Shown in pieces: positions 1 to 13,127 of a DNA stretch of 64,000 nt. The position numbers and the translations under genes are program-made. Under the pieces are notes generated by a model, which saw only the letters and a list, made by a program, of their open reading frames with translations, was not told the origin of the DNA and ran no database searches. Position 1 is the stretch's first letter; every line of letters begins with the position of its first letter. This DNA comes from Ceratopteris richardii (Eukaryota; Streptophyta; Polypodiopsida; Polypodiales; Pteridaceae): NCBI GenBank assembly GCA_020310875.1, contig CM035412.1, forward strand, positions 138,320,261 through 138,384,260, written 5' to 3'.

Positions 1-1750
1 CTCCCCCTTTGGCTCCTCCTGTTGGGGTGGCACTTCTCCTGCTCCGCACCCTTGGATATGTCCAATGTGCACTCTTTTGTGCCTCTTTCGGTCATCCCTA
101 TTTGACATTGATGACGATGCTCGCTCTCAGGTTAGGTGTGGTGCCCTTTGGGTTGAGCTGCCTCAAGCTCCCCCTCACCATCTATTTTGTGTCGGTGGGT
201 TGAGATTTTCAAAAGATCCCCCTACCTATTCTGCCAATGCCAAGAGCCATTCTATGATGCACACCTAGAGACTTCGAGAGGCTGGATGCCTTAGTGATGA
301 TGAAGAGGCTACAAGTGATGACATCAGTACTGATTATCATTGGAACCTTCATAAAGTAGAGTTTATGGTGTTGTGGTCCACTCCGCCTAAATGGAAATTT
401 CTACTCCTGTCTCTCTATTCAAATCAAGTGACTAGTTTGAGGTCGGGGTCTATACACAATCATCAGGAGTTGATACATGACTAGCTCTCCTCTATCTTCG
501 AAATGAGCCTTGGTGCCCCTCACTCTCATATGTATGCAAAACTCAAGGATGAGCCCTACATTTCTCTATCTTGACATTCTTATTAACTCTGCAAATCGAG
601 AAAATGTGCCTAGAGAACCCCTTTGTTGAGCTCCGTGCCTCCCACCCATCTATGCATATCACCCCACCCTTTCCAAGAGTGCAGTTAGACTTTCTTACTG
701 TCAAGAATTGCAATTAAGCATCAATCCTATAGAAGCATATCTCATAGAATTGGGAGGTGTGGAAACCCCTTGCATGGGTGAGGTGGAGCTTCCCATCTAC
801 ATTCAAGATGTTCTTATGACAATGAAGGTGCTAGTGTGTCAAGACAAGGATCTCACTAAGCCTCTTATCTTCAGTCAATTTTGGATCTATGATCATGCAG
901 CCAACTTGAACCTAAGAAGTGGACTGCTTCAGGTCTTGGTAAATCAGAATCGCATTACCATTGAGTTAGAAAATAAAGCACTCAAGGAAATAGGAAAGGC
1001 ACCGAATCTTGGTCCTTCCAAGAGTACACATGAAGATAAAGATGTTGTTCTTGTCCAAAACTTTGTGATGTAGAAGGATGATGTTCTCAACAAAGAAGCC
1101 AAGGATCTGATGGAACTCTCTTATTTTCCAAAAGTGATCGAGACCCAGCAACCAAAGGAGTACAAGAAGTAGAGGAAGCAGACAGTTTATGTTCATAATC
1201 AATGGAGAGCACAAAACAAGAGGACTCAAAATGTGAAGCAGATCTGAGTAACCAAGGGTGACCAACCCTCTGCTCTAGTGATGGATTCCCAACGATGCAT
1301 GAAACCATCTACTTGGACAAGGATTACAAAGAGTGAGTATTCCAGGAATTTCCCAAAATCGACCATTTCTATTTGGGTCCCAAAGCGGTCAATGAAGACC
1401 CACCCCAATGCACAACAAATCTGGGTGCCTAAGACCTACTTACACACCCAAGTAGTTTCACACAGGCTCAGGAGCCTGAAATGCCACTCACAATCATTCA
1501 CATCACACACTTCAGGGCATACATCTGCATTCCAACATTCCACACATGTGACCACACCTAGAACTACTTGGAAATGGGTACCCAAAAAGTCCCAAATCCA
1601 AGAGAACATGATTCAAAAACATGACAAAGACCATTGCAACCAAAAGAAACCATCTCACACATAAAGTTTCGAGAGTTGAACTCTATGATAAACCACCTGG
1701 CTCCACAATGTAAAGTATTGTGCATAGACATAGATACATTTGAGTACATT
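1..1750 (+). mobile_element. Decayed retroelement-like coding sequence, left part
   Basis: Several short plus-strand frames remain readable but the stretch is broken. One frame near 708-1,073 has alternating beta-strand-like and charged segments (ELGGVETPCMGEVELPI) that could be a worn aspartic-protease-like fold, but no catalytic D-T/S-G triplet is visible. Near 1,368-1,600 the tetrapeptide WVPK occurs three times with a preceding Ile or Lys, a spacing reminiscent of the linker that follows the zinc knuckle in some plant Copia (Sirevirus-type) polyproteins. That resemblance is from memory and weak. No LTRs, primer site or reverse transcriptase were found here. Treated as a fossil of unknown family with many breaks. 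Confidence 0.3.
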
Positions 1751-2299
1751 GCACAACCGAGTATGCATATTATAGGGACATCACTGATCTCCTAACTCTA
1801 ACTCACACACACACAATACTCCACTCAACTAACGTCTAACCCCAAAAGAATGACATGTTGGTATTGTAGAGGGAACATAGTGCTATCATGTTTCCTACAC
1901 AATGCTAATGTGATTCTCTTCTTCCGGTAGATAAGATCATCAGAAGCTCCCAGTAACATAACGACTGACGTAGCAAGAACTAGTTCCCAAGCAGGAACCA
2001 ATCAGCAGGTGGCTGATCTAGAGAGCTTACCAATCCAGCCCAAAACAATTGAAATACTAGAGGAATTGCAAGCAATTTAGATTATACCTATACAAGGCCC
2101 CTCAAGTGGACATACCATACCTGTTGGAAAATCTTCCCATTGGTTTAGTGAAGTCGCAGGACCATTGGGAGAAGGATCGTACCTCTAGGAAGAAGAGCTC
2201 AAATTCAATGGAAAGTGAGGCAAGTATCATTTTTTCACAAGGGAGTTTGAAAAGTTACAAAATGCAGAAGCACTACACCTAGTATGGAAGAAAGCTAGA

Positions 2300-4440
2300 T
2301 TGGATGCATACTTTGGTGCTCAGCTCCGAAAGCCCGACTTCATACGATGCTACTATCTTATCAACACCTTGACTCAGAGCAAGCATCCCCAAGGTTCAAG
2401 CACGTTTGTGCTCCCATCTCTAACAAGGGGAGATGAGCTAAAGAGGTTTAAGTTAACCAACAACTTAGTGCGAGAGGCCCTGGATATGTGAGCAATGCAC
2501 ATACCCATCGAGAAGGAGGTCCTTGTACATGATAACATGAAGAATCAAAGCCTCACCAAGCTCAAGGACATGGTGGCCATGACGCCAAACATCGTAGTTC
2601 ACTTGAAAATGTGCATGCAGCATTTTGCATTTCCAACACAAGATAGGTTCACTATGCCACCTAAGAAACCTTGGTTTAGCTTATACCTTGCAAAGACACA
2701 GAACCTCACCATCAACCTACCCCATTGGATCATCGATCAAATACACTTAGCTCATAAGAGATGGCCACGTAAATCACTCCTGTATGGATGTTGTGCATCG
2801 ACGAGGATTATTCATAGATGTTTAGCCTATGGCATCCCTATCCAAAGAGCCTTAATGTGGAATAGAGTGCAGCAATTCAAAGGCCTAACATCAACTGGAC
2901 CCCCTTCCAAGAGGATGAGAGGATCCATATAGATACCCTATGCTCAACCTCGTGGAGCAACATTAACACCAGATGTCACCCCCCCCCACCTCAAAGGATC
3001 AGCTCATTCACATTACGACTACCACGGAAAAGCTCTAAAGGTCCAAATCTGATATTTCCACCTGTTCCCACGGATCTAGAATTCCTTAGAGGAGCACCCT
3101 TAGAAGAACTCACCAATGAGGACTTTGAGTAGATTTTAAAGGAAGTGAATCTTGAAGCAGAAGAAGAACAACAACTGGAAGGATCTCAACTGCAAGGACC
3201 AACATCACAAGTACCTGTTACCACTGTTGATGTGGAGGAAGAAGAGGATGAAGACGATGCAGACGATGAAGAATCTGAAGAAGGCTAGGAAGGGCATGAA
3301 GAAAGATATCGAGTTGAGCAGTAAGGAGTACCAGAACTCTAAGGTGCTCCTACATACACAGCCTAGTTGCAAAGGTTATACGACACAATCCGAGCAGTGC
3401 AAGAGAGGCACAGACTTTCATTTACATCAGGCTAAGCCCTAATAGAATAGATGTTAGCTTATGAAGGAGTGGACCGACAATTCATCACTAGCCTCCAGCT
3501 ATTGTCTGAATCCTTGGGAGTCTAGGAAGTTTTCTACACAATCTTTCAACAATCTATCTGATATGACCAGCATAGAGTGGATACACAACCACAAGCAAGA
3601 AAAAATATAAGAATACCAATAATCGAACCCATAGCTACCATAGAGCCAACAACTACCCCAACACCCACCATCGATCTCACTGTAGAAACCTTTGTATAGA
3701 CATCACAAATCTCACCCCAACACCCTCCATCTCCTCCACCTCCCCCACCCTTGCCACCAACCACTGTAAAAACCCTTGATGTAATAACCACCATGACCCC
3801 AACCACCATCCCATCAACATCATTTTCTGGCAGAAGTTGATACACTGAGAGCAAAAAATACAGGGAGAGAGAGCACAATGCATGAAGAAATGGTAGAGGA
3901 ACTAAACAATGCCTTGACCGAAAATAGCGCGCTAAAGGCGGAAACTAAAGAGAAGGCCAAGGAGGTAGCATGACTCCAGGATGAAGTTGCACAATGACAA
4001 ATCACTACAAAACGTAAAGAAGAACAACAAGGAATCGACAATTAAGCTATAGAAAGAGGAACAAGAAGTACAAAGGTTAAAAAAGAAAGTGAATAATCAG
4101 ATTGATTAGATAAGTAGGTAGGAATTTGTGATAGTTGAAGCTGAAGAAAAGCTGGCAATGTAGAACTTAGAGTTTACACAGTTGGAAGTGAAACTCCGCA
4201 CTAGATAGGAAGGTTTTGATACGGCACCGCCTCAGTTAGCTAGTCTCCCAGAGCTTGAAAAGCAAGTTGAACTGTGGAAGGAGTGTTGGGTAGATGTGAA
4301 TTTACTTTTGAAAGGGAAAGAGGTAGGAGCAGGAGACTTAAAGTTGAATGCCTCAATTTTTAAGCTGAAGCACAAGACATAGCTGGAGGAGGCTAAGAAA
4401 ATAACCAAGAGTTATATAGAAAAAATATTGTATGAAACTA
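2300..4440 (+). mobile_element. Retroelement ORF relic: plant transposon-protein-like domain plus coiled coil
   Basis: Around 2,700-2,840 the translation reads LTINLPHWIIDQIHLAH and then SLLYGCCASTRIIHRCL. This follows the pattern 'inLP..i...i..a...sLpYG.lltrif' that I associate with the Pfam family called putative plant transposon protein, often found in extra ORFs of plant LTR elements. After it come an acidic, Glu/Asp-rich stretch (about 3,150-3,310), a Pro/Thr-rich linker (about 3,600-3,830) and heptad-like Glu/Lys/Leu sequence (about 3,870-4,430) that should form a coiled coil. The domain order domain-linker-coil is coherent on one strand, which argues for one ancestral ORF. It is a broken copy with many breaks. 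Family identity is inferred, not proven. Confidence 0.42.
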
Positions 4441-4479
4441 TAGCTTTCAATAATATGTCCGATAAGTGTTGTTATAGTA

Positions 4480-5790
4480 TGCCCTTGGGAAGCCTAGACC
4501 CATACCACTTTGCATGGAAGAGCTTCTTTGCTTTTGCCTCAACTTTCTTTTTCTTTTCTTCCTTCGCTCATCGCCTGACTTCCTCTTCTTCTTCTAGTCT
4601 TTTTCGAGATTCTCTTCTTCTTCTTCTTGAGTCTTTCTTGCTGCCTCCTCCTTTGCAGCTTTTTGATCGCCTCCTGTTTTTTTTTGTTCTCCTCCACTTG
4701 TTGCCGTTGAGCTTGTTTGTCTTCATCCCTATCACCAGTATGCTGATCTTGTGAAGTTCCTTCCACTAGTTTGTCTTCCGTAGTTCTTTTCTTCCAAATT
4801 TGTAGGAATACTTTCACCGTTATAATATTGCACTCATGAAGTAAGAAGATCAGGACATCAGAGAAATTAATGTGAACAATACTCCAATTTTGGAGTCCAA
4901 CGTTGCATTCACCGCTCTACCTATCCTCTTGAATAGTTTGTGAACTTCTTCTTTTCAATTTCTGGAAAACGATTTCTACCCAATTCATTTGTGTTTTGGC
5001 AGACTCCTTCATTAAAGCATACAGTTGTTGTGATACTCCATAATGCTTGGCTTGTAGATTTATCACCATTGTCATTAGTAACAATCCGAGCTTGAGTGGG
5101 TTATCATCTAGGAGCTAAACGAACTTGTACTCCCCTAAGCATGGTTTTCCTAATAGTTTGCTTATCTCTATAACATCTACCATCTTATTCCTTGTAGTGA
5201 TTCCTATATTGGTGACATGAAACTGCTCTACTATTAGTGTCAAAGATAATTGGAAAGGTTCTCCCTGTGCAATTCTCAAGTTAGTTTTTGGGATGTTAAG
5301 GTCATTTCCATCTATCTACTGTGCAATTTCATTTTTTATATCCTTCACCAAAGGGTGTGGATGAATAATTCTCCAGTCGATTAAGGCACACTTCAATAAA
5401 CCACAACACTTAAACCAGTTAGCCTGTGGTTGAGAAAGGCTATCTAGTATATTGAGTAGATGAGCATCCTCTATCTCTACCAAGCCTATTGCTTGCTTTG
5501 GTTGCACGAGCATGCATCATCACTAGTCGCTCTATTCATTCATTCCCCAAACAAACCAGATTAGGAATGGTCCTCAACCTTTTATTGCCCGTGTTTTTGA
5601 GCTTAGAGCATCGGATCTGCATCATGATTGCCCTAGATAGTATCTTTACTTTGTTGAATCTGCACTAATCGTGCACCTCATAACAAGGATCAAAGAATCA
5701 TATTTGAAACAATACATCTACCCCACACTATGCTTGTTTTGGATTTGATCTACATCAAAATCTATCTCTTGGATTATGTCAAAAGAATAT
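4480..5790 (-). mobile_element. Unidentified decayed frame, minus strand
   Basis: A minus-strand frame stays readable with a few breaks over about 1.3 kb. It contains segments such as IDWRIIHPHPLVKDIKN, NIGITTRNKMVDVIE and AKTQMNWVEIVFQKL, and ends in a Lys/Arg/Gln/Glu-rich tail (about 4,540-4,800) that would be a basic coiled coil. I recognise no family. It runs toward the plus-strand coiled-coil relic and ends tail-to-tail with it near 4,440-4,480. Because it lies in retroelement debris it is treated as a fossil. It could instead be a worn host gene. Confidence 0.3.
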
Positions 5791-5799
5791 CCATTGGAG

Positions 5800-6369
5800 A
5801 GTTCTTCTACCTATGCTCATTTATTGTATTTTTTTGAGAGATTTTTTATGGTTCATTTACTGTTGTAAACGCTTTGAGCTTTACACATGTAAAAGTAGAA
5901 AGAGAGAGATAAACTTCCACGAATTTGTGGTGGTTGAGTTGCATTTAATCAATCAATCAATCACCTAAAAGTAGATCAAACTAGATCTTCACTTTTCCTA
6001 GATTATAGGAAAGTGAATTGATTCCCTCCAACAACTCTTACCACCTTCACTTGAATTCAAAATCCACTTGTAGAAGTCATGGATCACTTCTAGAGTCTAT
6101 ATAAAGACTTCAAATCACTTTACAATACATGGAAGCAATATACATACACTTGTGACCATCATTGTCTTGCTCCTTCATTTTTTTGCAGCATCTTCTTCGA
6201 CAATACTAAGCTTGCAGAGGTTGGTGCTCTCTCTACAGAGCTCCGAATTGGATTTACATGGCCCATTGAAAAGATATTAGTATCTAGTCTATGCTTGTAA
6301 CTTTTCATAGCATTTGTTTTAGTAGATTAGGAAAAATCTCAGTTTTTCTATCATGGGGTCAATCTCTAT
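5800..6369 (+). promoter_or_regulatory. Probable left part of Copia B 5' LTR, with TATA box
   Basis: No reading frame is visible. A clean TATATAAAG lies at 6,098-6,106 with a T/C-rich stretch downstream, as expected of an LTR promoter. The sequence is cut at 6,369 by the insertion of Copia A and continues at 11,442-11,868, which ends in TTTTTTCA just before a primer-binding-site-like sequence and the gag start of Copia B. I therefore infer that this block and 11,442-11,868 together are the Copia B LTR. The left LTR border is not fixed; a TG at about 5,861 is one candidate. Confidence 0.4.
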
Positions 6370-6599
6370 TGTTGATATATTTAGGTAGGGATGTGTGTGA
6401 CCACTCTAGGACCACCGGGGCACTTTTTTCCCTCTTAAGGAGGTTTTTTTCCCCCGACTTGTATATACGCCTATTTCCCTAATGGGCTACTTAACTTTGT
6501 ACATTCTCTCGTAATACATTCAATATTGTGTGTTGTGCTCCAAGCTTCTTCTTCTTCCTTATGCTGTTCGCATGCTTCCTCAAACGTCTAACTCCAACA
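6370..6599 (+). repeat. Copia A 5' LTR (230 bp)
   Basis: Begins TGTTGATATATTTAGG and ends ACTCCAACA, matching the 3' LTR at 11,248-11,441 and the two LTRs of the short copy at 12,898-14,022. The unit contains a conserved cccTCTTtaGGAGG block and a TGTATATA stretch that could serve as TATA box. Four copies in this window define the family; a fifth, diverged minus-strand copy lies near 46.4-46.6 kb. Confidence 0.93.
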
Positions 6600-6614
6600 A
6601 TTGGTATCAAAGCA
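6600..6614 (+). promoter_or_regulatory. Copia A primer-binding site
   Basis: ATTGGTATCAAAGCA directly follows the 5' LTR. It is close to TGGTATCAGAGC, the complement of the 3' end of initiator-methionine tRNA that primes most plant Copia elements. Confidence 0.85.
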
Positions 6615-9600
6615 GGTCGCCACTTCATCGTCGACACCTCTCTAGTTGCAGTCTCAGAATCGTACAAATTTTGGGTGAGCATACTCAGGGTGTTTCCGAG
6701 ATCAAAACAGTTTCGCTATGTGGTGCCAAAATCGCGATATGAGCTCGTTTCGACCTCCGAACGAACTATCACAGTGCTTGTGTAAGCTATTTCATCTTTT
6801 TGTGCCAAAGGTATATACCACTTATGATTCGCCAGTATAAGCGTCTCGAAGTATGCTACAGGTCTAGCAGAATTCATCTAGGCAGTTCTGTTCAACTTTT
6901 TGAGATACAATCAATTTTCTGCATCAAGGTATTTCAGTCACCGGCCATGGCTGAAAGCAGTGATGTATTTCGTATGTTGGTTGTTGAGGATAAGTTGGAT
7001 GGTACTAACTACTCATTGTGGGCTTATATGATGCGACATGTATTGGTTGCAAAAGGACTATGGAACAGTGTTTAGGGTGTCAAAAAACACCCTATCACAT
7101 CTGCAACTCTTACAACTACAGGTACTGAAGTTGATGCAGAAGGTGTCGAAGATGATGATATTCTGCACCTACTATAGAGTAGATTCATTGGGATGGCAGA
7201 GATGCTCAGGCACATGCATTGATAGCTTTGTCTGTCAAATGTGCCATTATTCCTCACATTCGCTCTTGCAGAATAGCTAAGGATGCTTGGGATACACTTA
7301 CCATATTGTACCAAGCTAGGAATGAGCCTCTTGTTGCTTACCTCCGAAAACAGTTGGAGAGTGAGCACATGAATGAAGGTGATTCTATGGACAGTCTCCT
7401 AACAAAGATCAAAGACTTGAAGGAACATTTGATTTCTGCTGATGAGGTTATACTAGATAGCTCACTTGTGCAGACCATTCTGAATGGTCTTCCTGATTCA
7501 TATCAGAGTTTTGCTTCTACTCTTCGATTGATGATGAAAGGCAATCCAAATGCCTTGTCATTTGAGGAGTTAGTCTCCATTCTATTGTAGGAAGATCAGT
7601 CCACGTAGAACAGGTCCATTATGCGAGTTGTAGATCAAGCTTTCCTGGCTAGTCACAAGGGCAAAGGGACATGGAGCTCTTCAACCAGTAAGCAGAAATC
7701 TGCAAATTTTGCAGAATCGAAGAGGGAAGAAAAAGACTAAAAGAAATAAGAAAAGTAGAAATTGTTTTGCAAGGACTGTAAAGGAAATGATCATATCATA
7801 AAGAATTGTCCTAAACTGCCTACAAAAGAGGCAAAGAAAAAAGAGCAAGAATGGTTGTTGCAGAGGCCTCTACTCCAAAACAGAGTCTGTTAATCTTGTG
7901 CAGGAAGAAGAATGGGCATTTACTACTGTTTGCATTTTTGACCCATCTTCTCATGAGCATTGCATGTCTGCAGTAGACTCAGATGTTTGGTACTTTGAGA
8001 CTGGGGTGACCAAACATATTAGCTCCAAGTGCAGTTTTTCCTCTTCACTCGAACTTGCCCCTACAAGGAATACTCTTACATGCGCCAACAACTCCTCTTA
8101 TCCAGTTATGGGAGTTGGTAAGATCACTTTGACTACTATTGATGGTAGCTCTTTCACTTTGTCAGATGCTTTGTTTGTGCCAAGGATTAAGAAAAATCTA
8201 TTATTAGTTTCTGCATTAGCCAATATTGGCTTGGTTATGAAATTTGTTGATGACAGATGTACAGTTCATGATTTGTCAAATGGCGATGTTATTAATGCTT
8301 CTAGTATTTTATGTCATGGGCTGTATAAGCTCATAGACTATGAAAGATCTGTGAATGATTTGGCATGTGCAGTACATGATTCTTAGGCTATGTCAGATGC
8401 AAAGCTTTGGCATGCACGCTTTGGTCATATGAATTTTGCTAGTTTGTTATGCCTCTAGAAATCTGATATGGTGTCTTCTTTGCCCAAGCTTGAGGCACCT
8501 GGAAAAAATGTATGTGAAGCCTCTATTTTGGGCAAAATGCAACATTCCTCCTTTCCAAAAGATGGTTCAGTTCGGGCTATGTAGAAATTGCAGCTTGTAC
8601 ATAGTGATGTCTATGGTCCTATGCAGACACCTTCTTTTGGAAATTACCTTTACTTCGTGACTTTCATTGATGATTTTTCCAGGCATGCATAGGTATATCC
8701 ACTCAAAGCAAAGTCCGAAGTGTTTATGTTCTTCAAACAGTTTTTGGTTTTGGCTAAAAATCTGTCAGCATGTAAAATGGGCACCCTCCGTTCTGATCGA
8801 GGGGGGGAATATATGTCTTTTGATTTTAATGCATTTCTGGCTGAACGTGGGATAAAACACCAGTGTACAGTGCGGTATACACCTCAATAGAATGGAGTTG
8901 CTGAACGAAAGAACAGGTCACTCATGGAGATGGCGAGGTGTATGGTCAAGATTCAGGCTTTACTGCATAGTTTATGGCTTGAGGCTGCCATGTGTGCAGC
9001 ATATGTACTTAATAGGTGTCCCACTAAAGCACTGCAGTCTATCACTTCATATGAGGCTTGGCATGACCACAAGCCATCTGTTGCTCATCTGCGTGTTTTT
9101 GGTTGTTTGGCATATGCATTAGTGCCCGAACAACATCACAGAAAATTGGATGATAAAGTAGTAAAATGTATTTTTGTTGGGTACAGTTCTAAAAGTGAAG
9201 GCTATCGTTTGTATCATCCATAGACTAAATGCATTTTGATTAGCCGTGATGTTTTTTTTTGTGGAAGATGATATTCAGCCATTGCTTTCATGTACTAAGG
9301 AGACATCTGTTAGCTCCAAAGACATGTATGATACTTTGCTACCTCTTTTTACAGGTGGACAGTCTAGTGCTGGTCCTAATGAGGCAACTTCTCAACCTTT
9401 GCAGGTTTCATGTGATGATGTAGATCATCCCATTTCTCATGCAGATTTACATGATGCACTTGTTGATGAGAGAGCTGATATTGAGGAGGCAAAACTATGC
9501 CAAAATGGCTGGTGCAGACTTTGTGTGATAGCAAGTTAGAGCACCTCTGTCATATCACACTCGATCAGGCTCTCATAGTGCCTCTTTTGCATCAGATTGT

Positions 9601-11236
9601 TATGCTATGGCTGCATCTAGTCTCTGTGATGATACTGAGTCTGTTTCGTTTGATGAAGCACAAAATTCAGAAAATTGGATGGTTGCTATGCAATCTAAAT
9701 ATGATGCTATAATGAAGAATGGTACTTGGTATTTATGTGACTTGCCTCCTGGAAAGAAGGCCATTGGCACTAAGTGGGTATACAAGCTGAAGCGTAAACT
9801 TGATGGTACAGTTGACAGGTATAAGGCTAGGCTTGTTGCAAAGGGTTATGCGAAGGAAAAGGGCATTGATTTTGATAAAACATTTGCTCCTACTTGTCAT
9901 ATGACTACTATTCATAGCATCTGTGCACTTGCAGCCCATCATGCTTGGAATGTACATCATTTGGACCTTAAAATAACATTTTTGAATGGCCACTTGCATG
10001 AAGAATTTTATGTTTTTCATCCTCATGGCTTTGTGTAGAAAGGGCATGAAAACCAGGTGTGCAGGTTAAAGAAAGCATTATATGGTTTAAAGCAAGCACC
10101 ACGTGCTTGGTATGAGAAGATACATGCCTATCTGATTGCACATGGTTTTGACAATAGTCCAACTAAAAGCACCTTATATGTTAAGCATGCTAATGATGTA
10201 CTTCTGATCATTGTGGTTTATGTTGATGACATGCTACTCACCGGTCCTCATGAGAGGCACATTGCTGATTTTAAGGTTGATTTGCATGCCTCATTTGAGA
10301 TGTCTGATTTGGGGTATCTGCATCACTATTTGGGCATTCAGTTTATGCATGTTGATGGTGGAATAGTTTTGTGTCAAACAAAATATATTAACACATTATT
10401 GCAATGTTTTGGCCTTGAAGACTGTAAACATATTGCCACTCCTATGGAAACAGGTTTACTAAGTCTTCATGATGTTGGAGATGCATTTGTTGTTGTTCTC
10501 TATCAGTAGGCTGTTGGATGCTTGATTTATTTATGCATTACTCGGCCAGATATTTAGTTTGTTGTCTCACAGATGAGCAGGTTTATGCATTGCCTAGGAG
10601 TCAAGCATTGGCAGTCAGTTAAGCGCATCTTTCGCTACTTGATTGGTACCTGGCTACTTGGTTTGTTTTATCCCAAGGGGGGATCACTACCGCCAGATTC
10701 ACATGCTTTTTCTGACTCTGATTGGGTTGGTTGCTATGACACTCATGTGTCCACTAGTGGCTTTTGCTTCATGCTTGGTAGCTCATGTATATCTTGGTTG
10801 AGCAAGAAGTAGCCTATTGTGGCCACTTCCAGTTGTGAGGTTGAGTATAGGGCAGCTTTCAAAGCGACTGTTGAGTGTGTGTGGCTGAGACGCCTTACGG
10901 TTGATTTGGGTGTTGGTCAGTCTTTTGCCACCACCATCTTCCTTGACAGTCAGAGCACATTGGCAGCTACGAGGAACTCTGTGTTCCATGCTCGCACTAA
11001 GCACATTGAGGTCCATTATCATTATGTCAGGGGGAGGTTCTCTGTTGGGGAGATCAACTTGGCATATGTGCCCACGCAGGAGAACATTGCAGACCTTTTC
11101 ACGAAGGCTCTGCCTAGGGAGAAGTTTGAAGCTTTTCGCAAAGCTTTGGGCTTACTGCCTTTTGTGGAGTGATTTCCACATAGCTTGGCACTTCCTTATA
11201 TATGAGTGCCAGCTACTTGTTCACCGCATCACTCCT

Positions 11237-11247
11237 AGGGGGGATTT
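11237..11247 (+). promoter_or_regulatory. Copia A polypurine tract
   Basis: The purine run TAGGGGGGATT lies immediately before the 3' LTR start at 11,248, the expected position for plus-strand priming. Confidence 0.8.
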
Positions 11248-11441
11248 GTTGATATATTTAGGTAGTGATGTGTGTGAACACTCTAGGATTGCTAGGGCAC
11301 TTTTTTCCCTCTTTAGGAGGTTTTTTTCCCTTGGCTTGCATATACGCCTCTAGTAATACATTTAGTATTGTGTGTTGTTCTCCAAGCTTCTTCTTCTTCC
11401 TTATGTTGTTCGTGTGCTTCCTCAGACGTCTAACTCCAACA
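11248..11441 (+). repeat. Copia A 3' LTR (194 bp)
   Basis: Starts TGTTGATATATTTAGGTAG and ends CTCCAACA, aligned to the 230-bp 5' LTR of the same element but shorter. It is followed by tctat, the second half of the target duplication. The pairing with 6,370-6,599 is supported by the duplication and the canonical interior. Confidence 0.92.
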
Positions 11442-12897
11442 TCTATGTATTCTTGAAAAATAGAAGGTACCATCACTGAGTGTCTAGTTCATTCCAATAT
11501 CATATTTTGCTTATTCCTTATACTCTTGTGTATTACATACACTCAACCTTATGTGTATCACACCCATAAAAGGATATTTTCTAATTGTAATCACGTTGGT
11601 CACTATGAGCATTTGAAGTTCATTGTCTCATCCATAGATAATAAGTTTTTTGGGTTAGTCGATGTGCAAACCTATTTGTTTTGTATCGACTCTTTCTCCT
11701 TGATTCTCCAAAGTACATAGTGCATTTTATTGCACTTATCACGTGCCTATAACGTCTATTTGAGTCTCCATAAGCTCAAGGTCTTGTCCTGTGCGCGTTG
11801 GTTGGACCAAACTTCATCACTTTGCAACTCACTTTTCTACCTCCTACAAGCTTCCCCAAGTTTTTTCAGTGGTATAAGAGTTAGATCAAGATGGGTGACA
11901 GCTTTCCCTCAATGATCGAGAAGCTTGATCAACACAATTACGTGGCTTGGCAAATCAGAATGGAGGCATATTTGCAAGGTAGAAATCTTTATGGAATTGT
12001 AGCAGGTGATGAAGTTATGCCTATTCCAAGATCCAAAGTAGGACCTACACAAGAGGAGTCAGATAAGCTCACACTTTGGTGTGCAAGGGATGCTCAAGCA
12101 ATGTCTTAAATACTAATATCTATCTTTGACTTTCTATTACCACATATTAGAGGACGCAAGACATCTCAAGAGACTTGGGATGCCCTCGAGACTTTCTTTT
12201 CTGCTAGTACCAAAGCAAAAAAGAATCATCTTTGGAATGAGTTCAACCAAATGAAGAAGACACCTAAACAAACCATCACAAAAATTGTTACCAAGGTCAA
12301 GGAAGTTGCAGATCAGTTAGCATTTATTCGAGAGCTTATTGAAGAAGAGGCTATCATGAGGCAGATTCTCAATGGGATTCAAAATGATAAGCAATGGCAA
12401 TCCTTCACCACGGCGTATAATCTCATCGTGGATGTGCAAACTCTAGACTTCAACATATTTCTTGGGCAACTCTTCAATCAAGAGGCCAACAATAGCATAA
12501 AGGAAGATAACTCCTATCATGGTTATTCAACTAGTGCTCTATATGCAGATAAAAAGGATAAGAAGCTCAAAGGCAAGAAGAAGGAAGAAGATGAAAGAGA
12601 GACTCCCCAAGCCAAATTCGTAAGGAAGAGAAAGTGGAAAGGGAAGAAGAAAGGACCAAAGCATGACAAAGCCAAAGGTCATAATGTTCAACCTTGTTCT
12701 ATCTGTGATAAGACCAACCACACCACTCAAAATTGTTGGTTCACTGGGAAGACCTAGAAAGAAAGTGGAAGAGGTGCATATGGTAGCAATAGAGGCAGAG
12801 GTGGACACAAGTTCAACAATAACAATAGAGGCTATAATAGAATGGGCTACAAGAATTATTTTGAAGATCAAGCACATGAAGACTCATTGTTTCTCAT

Positions 12898-13127
12898 TGT
12901 TGATATATTTAGGTAGTGATGTGTGTGAACACACTAGGACCGCCGGGGCACTTTTTTCCCTCTTTAGGAGGTTTTTTTCCCCCGGCTTGTATATACACCT
13001 ATTGCCCTAATGGGCTACTTATCTTTGTACATTCTCTAGTAATACATTCAGTATTGTGTGTTGTGCTCCAAGCTCCTTCTTCTTCCTTGTGTTGTTTGCA
13101 TGCTTCCACAGACGTCTAACTCCAACA
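12898..13127 (+). repeat. 5' LTR of the short Copia A copy
   Basis: A 230-bp unit, TGTTGATATATTTAGG to CTCCAACA, directly preceded by the target duplication ctcat and followed by the primer site. Confidence 0.93.

Larger units (their letters stand above)
6370..11441 (+). mobile_element. Copia A: full-length LTR retrotransposon copy, broken coding region
   Basis: A 5.07-kb Ty1/copia-type element with both LTRs, primer site, polypurine tract and a perfect 5-bp target duplication (tctat at 6,365-6,369 and 11,442-11,446). Parts in order: gag, starting near 6,948 (MAESSDVFRMLVVEDKLDG) with a long helical gag block at 7,219-7,590; CCHC zinc knuckle near 7,765-7,815; protease region near 7,965-8,030; GAG-pre-integrase near 8,400-8,440 (LWHARFGHM); integrase about 8,580-9,240; reverse transcriptase about 9,607-10,510 with YVDDM near 10,220; RNase H about 10,690-11,172 ending in the usual LFTKALPREKFE. 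The domain order is canonical Copia. The copy carries multiple breaks and cannot encode one polyprotein. The LTRs differ at roughly 10% of aligned sites by eye, so this is an old insertion. Confidence 0.93.

Noticed and set aside
4539-4817. A separate basic coiled-coil gene
   Set aside because: Low-complexity Lys/Arg/Gln tail continuous with the longer decayed minus-strand frame; no independent start context.
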